Positions 1 to 8,781 are shown, counted from the first letter of the stretch. The stretch is 64,000 bases of DNA from Shinella sp. PSBB067 (GCF_016839145.1 NZ_CP069302.1:310001-374000); one strand, 5' to 3'. The notes: a model not told the origin generated them from the sequence alone. Numbers and translations are program-made.

Positions 1-708
1 AAGGCGGCGGGCTGCTCGGCGCTGGTGCTGACGCTCGACCTGCAGATCCTCGGCCAGCGCCACAAGGACCTGCGCAACGGCCTGTCCGCCCCGCCGCGCT
101 TCACGCCGAAGCATCTTTGGCAGATGGCGACGCGGCCCTTCTGGTGCCTCGACATGCTCGGCACCAGGCGCCGCACCTTCGGCAACATCGTCGGCCATGC
201 CAAGGGTGTGACGGATCTTTCCTCGCTCTCTTCCTGGACCACGGAGCAGTTCGACCCGCAGCTCTCGTGGAAGGACATCGAATGGATCCGCGAACGCTGG
301 GGCGGCAAGCTCATCCTCAAGGGCATCCTCGACGAGGAGGATGCCCGCATGTCGCTCGGCAGCGGCGCCGACGCGATCATCGTCTCCAACCATGGCGGCC
401 GCCAGCTCGACGGCGCCGCCTCCTCGATCAGCATGCTGCCGCGCATCGTCGATGCGGTCGGCGACAAGATGGAGGTCCATCTCGACGGCGGCATCCGCTC
501 GGGCCAGGATGTGCTGAAGGCGCTTTGCTACGGCGCCAGGGGCACCTATATCGGCCGCCCCTTCCTCTACGGCCTCGGCGCCGGCGGCAAGGCGGGCGTG
601 CGCCGGGCGTTGGAGATCATCCGCAGGGAACTCGACATCACGATGGCCCTGTGCGGCGAACGCGACGTGAAGAACCTCTCGCGTAACAACCTGCACAGGG
701 ACGTATAG
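1..708 (+). CDS. lldD: FMN-dependent L-lactate dehydrogenase, C-terminal part
   Basis: The reading frame is open from the first base of the window, so the N-terminus (about 140-150 residues of a ~380-residue family) lies outside it. Visible are the active-site segment SNHGGRQLDGA with the catalytic His and the substrate-binding Arg, the FMN-phosphate loop DGGIRSGQDVLKAL, and GRPFLYGL. These are hallmarks of alpha-hydroxy-acid oxidising flavoenzymes. The opening KAAGCSALVLTLDLQILGQR with GQRHKDLRNG fits lactate dehydrogenase rather than glycolate oxidase. It would oxidise L-lactate to pyruvate at the membrane. Family membership is secure; the exact substrate is inferred. Confidence 0.88.
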   Translation, partial: KAAGCSALVLTLDLQILGQRHKDLRNGLSAPPRFTPKHLWQMATRPFWCLDMLGTRRRTFGNIVGHAKGVTDLSSLSSWTTEQFDPQLSWKDIEWIRERWGGKLILKGILDEEDARMSLGSGADAIIVSNHGGRQLDGAASSISMLPRIVDAVGDKMEVHLDGGIRSGQDVLKALCYGARGTYIGRPFLYGLGAGGKAGVRRALEIIRRELDITMALCGERDVKNLSRNNLHRDV

Positions 709-755
709 GCGTACAGGGCCGGCGAGACGCGCCGCCGTTCGTGCGAGAACGCCGC

Positions 756-991
756 ATGGACCAGCGAACGACCTCTCGAAGGATCTCGACCGTCGCATCG
801 ATGCGCTCGCGGAGCGATCGATGCAGACCCGCAGCCAGATCATCGAGGACGCGCCGGCGCATGGCCGCTCGCTGGCTTGGCAGCAGAGGTGGGCCGCAGG
901 CATCGAAGCGGGGCTTGCGGAAGCCGCTCGGGGCGACTTCGCCACCGAGGAGGAGATCGCTCTCGTCCTCGACAGGTACGCGGAGCGCTGA
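756..991 (+). pseudogene. Remnant of a ParD/RHH-type antitoxin
   Basis: In the frame ending at the TGA at 989-991 the text reads DLSKDLDRRIDALAERS, then TRSQIIEDA, and ends LAEAARGDFATEEEIALVLDRYAER. This is the usual make-up of a ribbon-helix-helix antitoxin: DNA-binding helices followed by an acidic tail. The natural start (ATG at 756, MDQRTT) is in a different frame from this body, so the N-terminal beta-strand is disconnected by a small indel. The only in-frame ATG lies inside the RHH region and would give about 50 residues. A toxin remnant follows 6 bp later. I read it as broken. Confidence is limited because the intact parent is inferred from family pattern. Confidence 0.6.
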
Positions 992-997
992 TCGCGC

Positions 998-1230
998 TTG
1001 CCGGAGGTCGTCTGGACCCGCCGTTATCTCCGCGAGTTGGACACCATCCACGGCCGGACGAGGCGCCTGCTTTCCGAAAACCCGTTCACGGTCGTGTTGG
1101 TGAGATCGAGGGGACGCGGGAATTCGTCGTTCCCGGAACGCCTTACATCGTCGCCTATCGCGGGCTGGAGACGCGGGTCGAAGTCCTTTTCGTGCAGCGC
1201 ACCGCCCGGGAGCGGCCGGACGCTCTCTGA
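998..1230 (+). pseudogene. Remnant of a ParE/RelE-type toxin, internal deletion and frameshift
   Basis: The TTG-started frame gives MPEVVWTRRYLRELDTI and then jumps straight to RRLLSENPF. The central helical hairpin of about 25 residues normally present in ParE is missing. After ENPF the homology continues in the next frame as GRVGEIEGTREFVVPGTPYIVAYRG and ends VEVLFVQRTARERPDAL before TGA at 1228-1230. Together the halves rebuild a typical ParE C-terminus (GTREFVVPGTPYIVAYR strand). A deletion plus a one-base loss therefore inactivated the toxin. It directly follows the antitoxin remnant in the usual ParD-ParE order. Confidence 0.65.
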
Positions 1231-1233
1231 GAC

Positions 1234-2268
1234 TCAGCCTCTTTCGAAGCCCTGCAGCACGTTCACCGCGTTCACACCCAGCGCCTCCACCGCATAGCCG
1301 CCTTCCATCACGAAAAGCGTCGGCAGGCCGAAATCGGCGATGCGGCGGCCGATGGTGGAGAAGTGTTCGCTCTCCAGCCTGAACTGCGAGATCGGGTCTT
1401 CCTTGAACGTGTCGACACCGAGGGAGACGACGAGGGCGGTCGGCGCGTAGGCGCGGATCTTCGCGTGGGCGTCCTCGAAGGCTGCCAGCCATTCCGGCCA
1501 TGCGGTGCCGGCAGGCAGCGGGTAGTTGAGGTTGTAGCCTTCGCCCTTGCCGGTGCCGCGCTCGCGGGCATAGCCGAGGTGGAAGGGGAACTCGAAGTCC
1601 GGGTCGCCGTGCAGGCTGGCGAGCAGCACGTCGTCCCGCTCGTAGAAGATTTCCTGCGTGCCGTTGCCGTGGTGGTAGTCGATGTCGAAGATCGCGACGC
1701 GGGCATGGCCGTTGTCGAGGAAGCGCTGCGCGGCGACGGCCGCGTTATTCAGGTAGCAATAGCCGCCGAAGAAGTCGCGGCCGGCATGGTGGCCGGGCGG
1801 ACGGCAGAGCGAGAAGGCGGCACGCTCGCCGGCGAGCACGGCGTCGGCCCCGGCAAGAGCGGTATCGGCCGCACGCTTGGCCGCCTGCCACGTCGTTTCG
1901 GTGATCGAGCCGGCCATGTCGAAGGAATAATAGGAAAGCCGGGCGTCGAGGCCCGAGGGCGGGGCGTCGATCATCGGCATGGAGCGATGGCGCCAGCTAT
2001 AGGGCCAGACCTCGCCGTCGCGCCCGGCGGCCTGCCATTCGGAAAAGACGGTCTCCAGGAAATCGAGATAATCGGGCGTATGGATGCGCTCGATGGCGGC
2101 GCGCTCATAGGCCGGCGGCTCGACGACCGGGCCGAGCCCGACCTCGTTCACGCGCCGCAGGACGATCTCGGCGCGTTCCGGCTTTTCGAAGGTCTCGACG
2201 ATGCGGCCGAAGGAGAGCTCCATGCCGCTGTGATGCAGGTGATGGTCGGCGGTGTAGAAGGTTTTCAT
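1234..2268 (-). CDS. Acetylpolyamine amidohydrolase (histone-deacetylase family)
   Basis: A 344-residue class II HDAC-fold enzyme expected to remove acetyl groups from N-acetylputrescine or other acetylpolyamines in the cytoplasm. It shows RPPGHHA with the catalytic His pair (H160, H161), DIDYHHGNG with zinc ligands D197 and H199, and SLGVDTFKEDP with the third zinc ligand D285. The length matches bacterial acetylpolyamine deacetylases. Its start lies 2 bp beyond the stop of the glutamine-synthetase-like gene, so it is the last gene of a three-gene minus-strand operon whose other members fit polyamine breakdown. An unrelated small-molecule deacetylation cannot be excluded, but a protein substrate is unlikely in this setting. 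Confidence 0.85.
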   Translation of the reverse strand: MKTFYTADHHLHHSGMELSFGRIVETFEKPERAEIVLRRVNEVGLGPVVEPPAYERAAIERIHTPDYLDFLETVFSEWQAAGRDGEVWPYSWRHRSMPMIDAPPSGLDARLSYYSFDMAGSITETTWQAAKRAADTALAGADAVLAGERAAFSLCRPPGHHAGRDFFGGYCYLNNAAVAAQRFLDNGHARVAIFDIDYHHGNGTQEIFYERDDVLLASLHGDPDFEFPFHLGYARERGTGKGEGYNLNYPLPAGTAWPEWLAAFEDAHAKIRAYAPTALVVSLGVDTFKEDPISQFRLESEHFSTIGRRIADFGLPTLFVMEGGYAVEALGVNAVNVLQGFERG

Positions 2269-2270
2269 TC

Positions 2271-3659
2271 TCAGACGACCTCGCCGTAGAGCGTGCGTTC
2301 GAGCGCGGTCACTTCCGCCGCGAAACGGCGGTATTCGGCGCGCTTGAGGGCCAGGAAGACGTGGTGCAGGCGCGCGCCGAGCGCTTCCCTCAGGAAGTCC
2401 GAGCGGGCCGCCGTCTCGATGGCGCTGCGCCAGTCCGGCGGCAGCGCATCTCCCGTTGCCTCGGCATAGGCCGTCGTCTCGGGGCCGGGATCGGCCTTCG
2501 CGAGAATGCCCCTGCGCATGCCGGCAAGCACGGTCGCGCCGACGAGATAGGGATTGGAATCGATGCCGGCGGCGCGCTGTTCGAGGTGGCGGCCGGCGGG
2601 TGCGCCGGCCGGGATGCGGATGGCGACGGAACGGTTGTTGGTGCCCCAGGTCGGCGTCGTCGGCGCGTAGCTCTGGGCGGAAAAGCGCCGCCAGGAATTG
2701 AGGTGGGGGGCGAAGACGAGCATGGATTCATGCATCGTTTCAAGCAGGCCCGCGACCGCCTGCCTCAGGAGGGGCGCCAGCGCCTCGTCCCGATCGGCGA
2801 AGAGGTTCTCGCCTTTCGCATCGGCAAGGCTCGCATGGACATGCATGCCGGAACCGGCGCGACCGGCAAAGGGCTTTGCCATGAAGCAGGCCATCATGCC
2901 GTGGCGCACCGCGAGCGCGCGGATGAGGCGCTTCAGCATGGTGATGTCGTCGGCCGCACGCAGCGCGCTGCCGTGGCGCAGCGTCAGTTCGAACTGGCCC
3001 TGGGCATATTCCGAGATCATGGTCTCGACGGGCAGGCCCTGCGCTTTAGCGCCGCGATAGACGGCGTCGATGAACGGCTCCAGCCGGTCGAGCTCGGTGA
3101 CGCCGTAGACCTGGATGCCGTCCGGCCGTTCGCCGGACAGCGGCAGGCGGAGCGGCTGGAAATGGCCGCCCTCCGTGCGTTCGCGGTCGAGCAGGTAGAA
3201 TTCCAGCTCGTAGGCGAGAACGGGATGGTAGCCGTCCGCTTCGAGCAGCTTCACCTGGCGGGCGAGCGCATGGCGCGGATCGGCCGCCATGGGCGTGCCG
3301 TCGAGCTCGAAAAGGGCAAGGCGCACCTCGCCGCGTGGCGGGGACGTCCAGGGTAGGGGGACGAGCGAGCCGGCAACCGGCCAGGCGCGCCTGTCGGCAT
3401 CGCCGTCCGACCAGACGAGGCCGGTCTCCTCCACGTCCTCGCCGGTCACGTCGAGGCCGAGGATCGAGCCGGGCAGGTGCCGGCCGGAGCGGAAGATCGG
3501 CAGGAGCTCGTGCCGCCGGATGATCTTGCCGCGCGCAATGCCGTTGAGGTCGATCAGCACGAGGTCGAAGGCGGTGATGTCCGGATGGGCGGCGAGGAAG
3601 GCTTCGGCTTCGGCAATGTCGGCGGCTTCCGGGGGACGGGTGGGAAGGTCGCGGCTCAC
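2271..3659 (-). CDS. Glutamine synthetase family ligase, gamma-glutamylputrescine synthetase-like
   Basis: A 462-residue glutamine-synthetase-fold protein. It has the beta-grasp N-terminal domain (residues ~25-130, with FDLVLIDLNGIARGKIIRR) and the catalytic domain with GSGMHVHASL (metal/ATP site) and NPYLVGATVLAGMRRGI. The first motif is typical of PuuA/GlnA3-type ligases that glutamylate amines rather than ammonia. It starts with GTG, which overlaps the stop of the upstream aminotransferase by 4 bp (GTGA), indicating translational coupling. With the deacetylase and aminotransferase it would ATP-dependently glutamylate putrescine or a related amine. The exact amine is inferred from context only. 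Confidence 0.8.
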   Translation of the reverse strand: MSRDLPTRPPEAADIAEAEAFLAAHPDITAFDLVLIDLNGIARGKIIRRHELLPIFRSGRHLPGSILGLDVTGEDVEETGLVWSDGDADRRAWPVAGSLVPLPWTSPPRGEVRLALFELDGTPMAADPRHALARQVKLLEADGYHPVLAYELEFYLLDRERTEGGHFQPLRLPLSGERPDGIQVYGVTELDRLEPFIDAVYRGAKAQGLPVETMISEYAQGQFELTLRHGSALRAADDITMLKRLIRALAVRHGMMACFMAKPFAGRAGSGMHVHASLADAKGENLFADRDEALAPLLRQAVAGLLETMHESMLVFAPHLNSWRRFSAQSYAPTTPTWGTNNRSVAIRIPAGAPAGRHLEQRAAGIDSNPYLVGATVLAGMRRGILAKADPGPETTAYAEATGDALPPDWRSAIETAARSDFLREALGARLHHVFLALKRAEYRRFAAEVTALERTLYGEVV

Positions 3660-5029
3660 GCGGCTGCCCTCCGCTCGGCAAGGCGGCCGAGGACGGTCGC
3701 GAACGCCTCGACGAGCCCGTCCGCCTGCTCTTGCGAAAGGGCCGGGCTGACGAGCACCATGTTGTGGAAGGGCGTCAGCAGATAGCCGAGATTGAGCATG
3801 GAAAGATGAAGCGCCGCCTCGATCGTGTCGGAGGCCGCAGCGCGTGCCTCGGCGGCGTTGCGCACCGGCACGGGCGAGAAGACGACCTCCAGCCGGGCGC
3901 CGACGCGCGAGACCGTCCAGCCGAGGCCGGCGGCGGCGATCGCCGCCTTGAAGCCGGCCTCGATGCGGTCGGCGCGGGCCTGCATGGTGCGGTAGGCGTC
4001 CTCGGTCATGACATGTTCGAGGCAGGCGCGCAGGCAGGCGAGCTGCAGCGCGCTGCCGGACAGCGTCGTGCCGATGCCGGAATGGCCGTGGCCGCTCTGC
4101 TCGCGGCGGATGACATGCAGCCTGTCGGAGATCGCCTGCGTCATGCCCCAGACGCTGACGGGAACGCCGCCGCCGATGGGCTTGCCCATGACCATGAGAT
4201 CGGGGTCGAGGCCGTGCACCTTCGTATAGCCGCCGAGGCCGGTGGAGATGGTGTGCGTCTCGTCGATGAGGAGCAGGGTGCCCGCCTCGCGCGTCAGGCG
4301 GCGCAGGGCGTCATGGAAGCCCGGGGCGGGCGGGATCATGCCGCAATTGGTCATGACCGGCTCGGCGAGCACGCAGGCGATGTCCTGCGCGGCGAGCGCC
4401 TTTTCCAGCGCGGCTTCGTCGTTGAAGGGGATGGAGACGGTGAGTTCGCCGAGGTCGCGGACCTGGCCCAGGAGATTGCGGCGCGAGACCGTCCTGCCGT
4501 CGACGAGGTCGACCAGCGTGTCGTCCACGGCGCCGTGATAGCAGCCGTCGAAGACGAGGAGTTTCGCCCGGCCGGTGACGGCGCGCGCGACGCGGATGGC
4601 GAAGCGGTTGGCATCGCTTGCGGTGGCGCCGAGCTGCCAGCGCGGCAGGCCGAAGCGCTCGACGAGGAGCCGGCCGACGATCTGCGCATCGGAGGAGGGC
4701 AGCATGGTCGTGAGGCCGCGGGAGCCGGCATTCCGCAGCGCCTCCAGGACGGGTGCCGGGCCATGGCCGAACATCGCGCCCGTGTCGCCGAGGCAGACGT
4801 CGACGATGCGGTTGCCGTCGATATCGACGAGTTCGGCGCCGCTCGCCTGGTCGATCACGACGGGGAAGGGCGCCGGCCAGTCCAGCATCCAGTGCTGCGG
4901 CACGCCGTCGAAGAAGCCCGATGCCGCTTCGTCATGCGCCGCCGCGGAACGCGGCCTGCGCGCTCGAAACAGCTCCGCTTCCGCCTCGATCAGCGCGCGG
5001 GCGCGCGCCTCCAGGTCCGCCCTCTCCAT
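3656..5029 (-). CDS. Class III PLP aminotransferase, glutamate-1-semialdehyde aminomutase-like
   Basis: A 457-residue fold-type I PLP enzyme with VDIDGNRIVDVCLGDTGAMFGHG near the N-terminus, FDGCYHG, the aspartate segment LLLIDETHT, and the Schiff-base lysine in VMGKPIGGGVPV. It resembles HemL and other class III aminotransferases but heads an amine-catabolism operon, so it more likely transaminates an amine or amino aldehyde. I chose the ATG at 5029 (MERADLEAR) because GGGAGAAC lies just upstream. An in-frame ATG at 5086 has no such site and would place the operator palindrome inside the coding region. Its substrate cannot be read from sequence. Confidence 0.78.
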   Translation of the reverse strand: MERADLEARARALIEAEAELFRARRPRSAAAHDEAASGFFDGVPQHWMLDWPAPFPVVIDQASGAELVDIDGNRIVDVCLGDTGAMFGHGPAPVLEALRNAGSRGLTTMLPSSDAQIVGRLLVERFGLPRWQLGATASDANRFAIRVARAVTGRAKLLVFDGCYHGAVDDTLVDLVDGRTVSRRNLLGQVRDLGELTVSIPFNDEAALEKALAAQDIACVLAEPVMTNCGMIPPAPGFHDALRRLTREAGTLLLIDETHTISTGLGGYTKVHGLDPDLMVMGKPIGGGVPVSVWGMTQAISDRLHVIRREQSGHGHSGIGTTLSGSALQLACLRACLEHVMTEDAYRTMQARADRIEAGFKAAIAAAGLGWTVSRVGARLEVVFSPVPVRNAAEARAAASDTIEAALHLSMLNLGYLLTPFHNMVLVSPALSQEQADGLVEAFATVLGRLAERRAAA

Positions 5030-5048
5030 CCCGTTCTCCCGCAGGTGC

Positions 5049-5087
5049 CTTGAAATGTGATCACATATTGGTTGATGTGATTTCAAG
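5049..5087. promoter_or_regulatory. Large hyphenated palindrome upstream of the polyamine operon
   Basis: CTTGAAAT (5049-5056) and ATTTCAAG (5080-5087) form a perfect 8-bp inverted repeat. Inside it lies the perfect 12-bp palindrome ATGTGATCACAT (5055-5066), and GATGTGAT (5074-5081) repeats its half. The element ends 20 bp before the chosen start of the aminotransferase. It is a likely operator; the adjacent AraC-type gene or a GntR-type protein could bind it. The binder is not known. Confidence 0.6.
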
Positions 5088-5105
5088 TGTCAAACGGCAA
5101 GATGG

Positions 5106-6155
5106 CTACAGGGAACCCACGAGGTGCAGCCAGTCGTGCACGGATGCGGCGGCCTGTTTCTCGGCCGAACCGCGCACGAGCGGGCTTCGGCCGTCCCTCT
5201 CGCGCACCTCGCTCGGGCTCATGCCGAAATGGTTGCGGAAGGCGCGCGAGAAGGCGGACGTGTCGGCAAAGCCGCAGGCATAGGCGATCTCGCCGATCGT
5301 CCGCTTGCCGTCGTTCGCCAGCATCCGCAGGGCGGTGCGCAGGCGGCGGGTGCGGATATAGTCTGTGACGCCGCCGATGGGCTCGAAGAGGCGGTAGAGC
5401 GAGGCGCGCGACAGGCCGAACATCTTGCACAAGTGATCCGGACCGAGATCGGGCAAGGCGATGTGCTGTTCGATGTAGCGGCGGATTTCCATGATGACCG
5501 CGCCGCGCACGGTGGGTGAGGGCCGGCTCCGCGCGGCTATCTTCGGCGCGATGAGACCGGTGACGAGGTTCGCCGTGGCGGCGACGACGGTCGGGGCCTC
5601 CGCGCGGGTGATTTCCGGAAGGTCCGCGAACAGGGCGCGCAGATGGCTGCCGATCAGCCGTGCCGTGCTGGTCGAGCGCTTGAGGAGAAGGCCGTGCAGC
5701 GCATCGTTCTCCGCCTCCCTGCTGAAGAGCAGGTGGCGCGGCAGGACCAGCGTGAGGTTGCGGCAGCGCTGCGTCTGGGAATGCATCGATCGCGTCAGGT
5801 CGAAGACGGAAATATCGCCCGCCTCGACCAGCATCGTCTCGCCGTTCACCGTGCGCATGTCGCTGCCCTCCAGCGTCAGTTGCACGAAGACGAGGTCGAG
5901 GCCGCTGCGGGCGATGTGGCCGGGATCGCGCGAGAAGGCATAGGTCGTGCCCTGCATGTCGGCGACGAAGAAGAGGGCGGGGCCCATGAAATGGGTGGAC
6001 AGCCCCGCACGGAAGTCGGCGAGCCGCTCCGGCATTTCGACCGTGGTGCGGAAGACGGGATCGAGCGTTTCGGTGAAGAGGCGGCTTTTCCGGCGACAAT
6101 CCGCACCGGCTTCGGCGACGACGGAGTGGGACGGCAGCTTGTCGATGGGGCTCAT
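5106..6155 (-). CDS. AraC-family transcriptional regulator
   Basis: A 349-residue protein with an N-terminal cupin-like AraC-binding-type domain (residues ~30-200; QLTLEGS, GDISVFDLTRSM) and a C-terminal double helix-turn-helix. The DNA-binding part includes LCKMFGLSRASLYRLFEPIGGVTDYIRTRRL and the signature GEIAYACGFADTSAFSRAFRNHFGMSPSEVR. It lies just upstream of the polyamine operon on the same strand (about 76 bp to the aminotransferase start), so it is the natural candidate regulator of that operon. An inducer cannot be named. Its start is set by the ATG at 6155; upstream in-frame extension is poorly supported. Confidence 0.85.
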   Translation of the reverse strand: MSPIDKLPSHSVVAEAGADCRRKSRLFTETLDPVFRTTVEMPERLADFRAGLSTHFMGPALFFVADMQGTTYAFSRDPGHIARSGLDLVFVQLTLEGSDMRTVNGETMLVEAGDISVFDLTRSMHSQTQRCRNLTLVLPRHLLFSREAENDALHGLLLKRSTSTARLIGSHLRALFADLPEITRAEAPTVVAATANLVTGLIAPKIAARSRPSPTVRGAVIMEIRRYIEQHIALPDLGPDHLCKMFGLSRASLYRLFEPIGGVTDYIRTRRLRTALRMLANDGKRTIGEIAYACGFADTSAFSRAFRNHFGMSPSEVRERDGRSPLVRGSAEKQAAASVHDWLHLVGSL

Positions 6156-6342
6156 TGCGCCTCACGGTTCCTGAAAATGGATGGCATTGCCTGTCAGGCA
6201 CGCCTGCGGCGACGGTTCCTTCCGTCGTGCCGCGGCAGCGCATGCGCAGCCTTGGCGCGGCGTCTCATTCTTTTGTCTCCCTGTCTCATATTGCCTACCC
6301 CGTTCGGTAATACAATTGACAGTTTAGCCAGCCTCCAACCCC

Positions 6343-7317
6343 ATGGAAAAAAATGGGTCCATTCGGGCCCCGCGCGCGACAAGAACGACAGAGGGCGCAT
6401 CGCCCCGGAACGGGATTGCAGACGTGGACCAGATTTCTTTCGACGACGGCTCGCTGGACTTCCATGTGCCACCCGTCGAATTCCTGCGAGCATCGGTGTT
6501 CGCCGGGGCACGGGATCGGGTGATCGCCGGCAAGCTGGCGCTCTACGAGGGCAACCATCTCTTCAACCGTCTCGTCCTGGAGGAGGGGCGTTACCTCTGT
6601 TATCTCGCCGCCCTGTCGCTCCACAGCGCGCAGGACATGGCGCAGCCCTCGACCTGGCTGACGCTCGGCCGTCTCCAGCGCGAGGTCACGACACTTGGCG
6701 TGGCGAGCCGGAACCGTGTCGAGGCACAGGTCTCTTGCCTGCGCAAATACGGCTTCCTCACCCAGCAGCCCCACGCCCCGGACCGCCGCGTCCGCCTGCT
6801 CGTCCCGAATGACGGGTTCCTGTCGCACGATGCGCGCACGCTCGACCTGCTCGCGAACGGGCTTGCCGAATTCGGTCTTTCGCCGACGGAGGCATCCAGG
6901 AGTGTATCCGGCACGGAGCTGCACCGCGCGATGCGCCGCGCGACGTTGCCGCACTTGCGGGGCATCAGCCACCTCATTCGCCGCCACCCGCAGCTTTCGC
7001 CCTTCTTTGCCCACGACTGCGGCTACATGGTCCTGCTGCTTCTCCTGCGCAATGCGGCGGCAACCGGCGGCCGCGGCGTCTCCACGGGGTATCAGCGGCT
7101 TGCCGTGCAGGCGGGCGTCTCGCGCACCCATGTCCGCCGCATCATCGAGGCGGCGCGGGACGCCGGCCTCCTGACGACCGAGGCCCGCGGCGGCCACGAC
7201 ATCGGGCTGACGCCCGCGATGTGGCAGGCGGCGGACCGCTGGTTCGCCGACCAGTTCGCCCTGACCGACCTGCTCCTGCGCCAGGGGCTGGCGCATCTGT
7301 GTCCGGCCGGCTGCTAG
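6343..7317 (+). CDS. Uncharacterised protein with two winged-helix-like segments
   Basis: I do not recognise the family. The 324-residue product has two HTH-like stretches. The first is around residues 105-140 (WLTLGRLQREVTTLGVASRNRVEAQ, then LRKYGFLTQ). The second is around 245-285 (STGYQRLAVQAGVSRTHVRRIIEAARDAGLLT). Each ends like the wing-entry of MarR/GntR-type domains. A hydrophobic patch YMVLLLLLRNA lies between them. The start is uncertain: ATG at 6343 lacks a clear ribosome site and GTG at 6424 (VDQISFDDG) is an alternative. It ends 4 bp into the stop region of the convergent epimerase gene. It may be a transcription factor, but no target is evident. Confidence 0.6.
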   Translation: MEKNGSIRAPRATRTTEGASPRNGIADVDQISFDDGSLDFHVPPVEFLRASVFAGARDRVIAGKLALYEGNHLFNRLVLEEGRYLCYLAALSLHSAQDMAQPSTWLTLGRLQREVTTLGVASRNRVEAQVSCLRKYGFLTQQPHAPDRRVRLLVPNDGFLSHDARTLDLLANGLAEFGLSPTEASRSVSGTELHRAMRRATLPHLRGISHLIRRHPQLSPFFAHDCGYMVLLLLLRNAAATGGRGVSTGYQRLAVQAGVSRTHVRRIIEAARDAGLLTTEARGGHDIGLTPAMWQAADRWFADQFALTDLLLRQGLAHLCPAGC

Positions 7318-8555
7318 CGCTCGCCGGCCTCTGCAATACCCTTGGTCAGGCTGCCCGTCGCCGGATAGAGCGGGATGAGGCAGGCCTGGAGCGCGTGATA
7401 GATGTCGCCCTTGCCGGCGAACAGGGTGTAGCTCGGCACGAGGTCCTCGGTGAGCTCCTCATGCCAGCCGCCGCGATCCTGATCGAGGAAATGGCGGGCG
7501 ATCGAATCCCAGATCCTGCGATACCAGGTCTCGTGGAAGTCGTCCGGCAGGTGCTCGCAAAGGAAGGCGGCGGCGCCGACGCCCTCGGCCATCGGCCACC
7601 ACAGCTTGTTGCGCTTGGCCGGTTCGTCGTTCCAGTCGAGCGTGTAGAAGAAGCCGCCCTTTTCCTTGTCCCAGCCGAGTGCGATGGACTGGGCGAAGAG
7701 CGCCCTGGCGGCCTCCGGCATCCAGGCGTGCTTGCGTCCGCCAAGCGCATGGAGCTGGAGCACGAGGCGGGCCCATTCGAGCCAGTGGCCGGGCGTGGTG
7801 CCGGAGGGGCGGAACATCTCGTTGCCGCGATAGTCCTTGTCGAGCACCCAGTTCTCGTCGAAATGCTCGGGCACGCGGAAGCCGTTTTCGCCGGCGCGGC
7901 GGCGGATGAGGAGGTCGGCGATACGCTCGGCCTTGTCGAGGTAGCCCTTTTCGCCGGTCGCCTCGTAGGCGGCCATCAGGGCTTCCGTCAGGTGCATGTT
8001 GGAATTCTGGCCGCGGTAGCCGGCGACCGGCGTCCAGTCCGCCTCGAATTCCTCGGCGATCGCGCCGTGCCTGTCGTCCCAGAAGCGGGTGTTGAGGACC
8101 TCCGTGACGTCGGCGATCATGCGGTCGGCGTCGGGATGGCCGGCGACCCTGGCGCTGGAGGCGGCGAGCAGCACGAAGGCGTGGCCGTAGCCCTGCTTGC
8201 TGGCGTCGAGCAGGCCGGAATTGTCGAGCGACCAGTGATAGCCGCCGCGCTCGTGGTCGCGATGCTTCTCCCAGAGATATTTCATGCCGTGATCGACGAT
8301 GTCGTCGGAGCCGGGGCGGCCGAGCAGGCTGCCCATGGAAAAGCAATGCACCATGCGGGCGGTGGAGTGGATGCCGCGCACCGGGTTGCCGGGATTGATC
8401 GGCCGGCCCTCGGCATCGAGTTCATGGAAGCCGCCCAGCGGATTGAAGGCCCGGTTCTGGAAGAAGTCGAACAGGCGGTTCGCTTCCCGCCAGAGCCATT
8501 GGCGGTGGTAGTCGCGCTTGCGCCAAGCCGTGCCGAGATGTCCCGTTGCGCCCAT
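7314..8555 (-). CDS. AGE-family (N-acylglucosamine 2-epimerase-like) sugar isomerase
   Basis: A 413-residue alpha/alpha-barrel enzyme of the AGE superfamily, which interconverts aldoses and ketoses or epimers at C2. Motifs are GIHSTARMVHCFSMG, GYGHAFVLLAASSA, NSNMHLTEALMAAYEATGE, TTPGHWLEWARL (a catalytic His in the family), KLWWPMAEGVGAAAF and GDIYHALQACLIPLYP (second His). The length and motifs are close to the YihS/mannose-isomerase branch. The ATG at 8555 is preceded by AGGAG, so the upstream in-frame ATG at 8585 is rejected. It stands alone between an orphan gene and the erythritol operon on the same strand, so a link to tetrose metabolism is only positional. Confidence 0.82.
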   Translation of the reverse strand: MGATGHLGTAWRKRDYHRQWLWREANRLFDFFQNRAFNPLGGFHELDAEGRPINPGNPVRGIHSTARMVHCFSMGSLLGRPGSDDIVDHGMKYLWEKHRDHERGGYHWSLDNSGLLDASKQGYGHAFVLLAASSARVAGHPDADRMIADVTEVLNTRFWDDRHGAIAEEFEADWTPVAGYRGQNSNMHLTEALMAAYEATGEKGYLDKAERIADLLIRRRAGENGFRVPEHFDENWVLDKDYRGNEMFRPSGTTPGHWLEWARLVLQLHALGGRKHAWMPEAARALFAQSIALGWDKEKGGFFYTLDWNDEPAKRNKLWWPMAEGVGAAAFLCEHLPDDFHETWYRRIWDSIARHFLDQDRGGWHEELTEDLVPSYTLFAGKGDIYHALQACLIPLYPATGSLTKGIAEAGER

Positions 8556-8781
8556 GATGCGTTCTCCTTTTTGATCGGTCCGCATTGTCGTGTCCGGTGC
8601 CGGGGCCTGACCGGAACGCGGCGGAATTTACCGTGGCGTGGGGTCACGCACGGCCCGCAACGTTCACAGTGACGGCTGGCCTCGACAGATGGGAGGCAAT
8701 TTATGGCCCAGAAAGGAAGGAGCCGCAACCATCGGGCCCGGGAATCTCCAGCCGGGGCGCCGGGTCGGCGTGGGATCGCGA

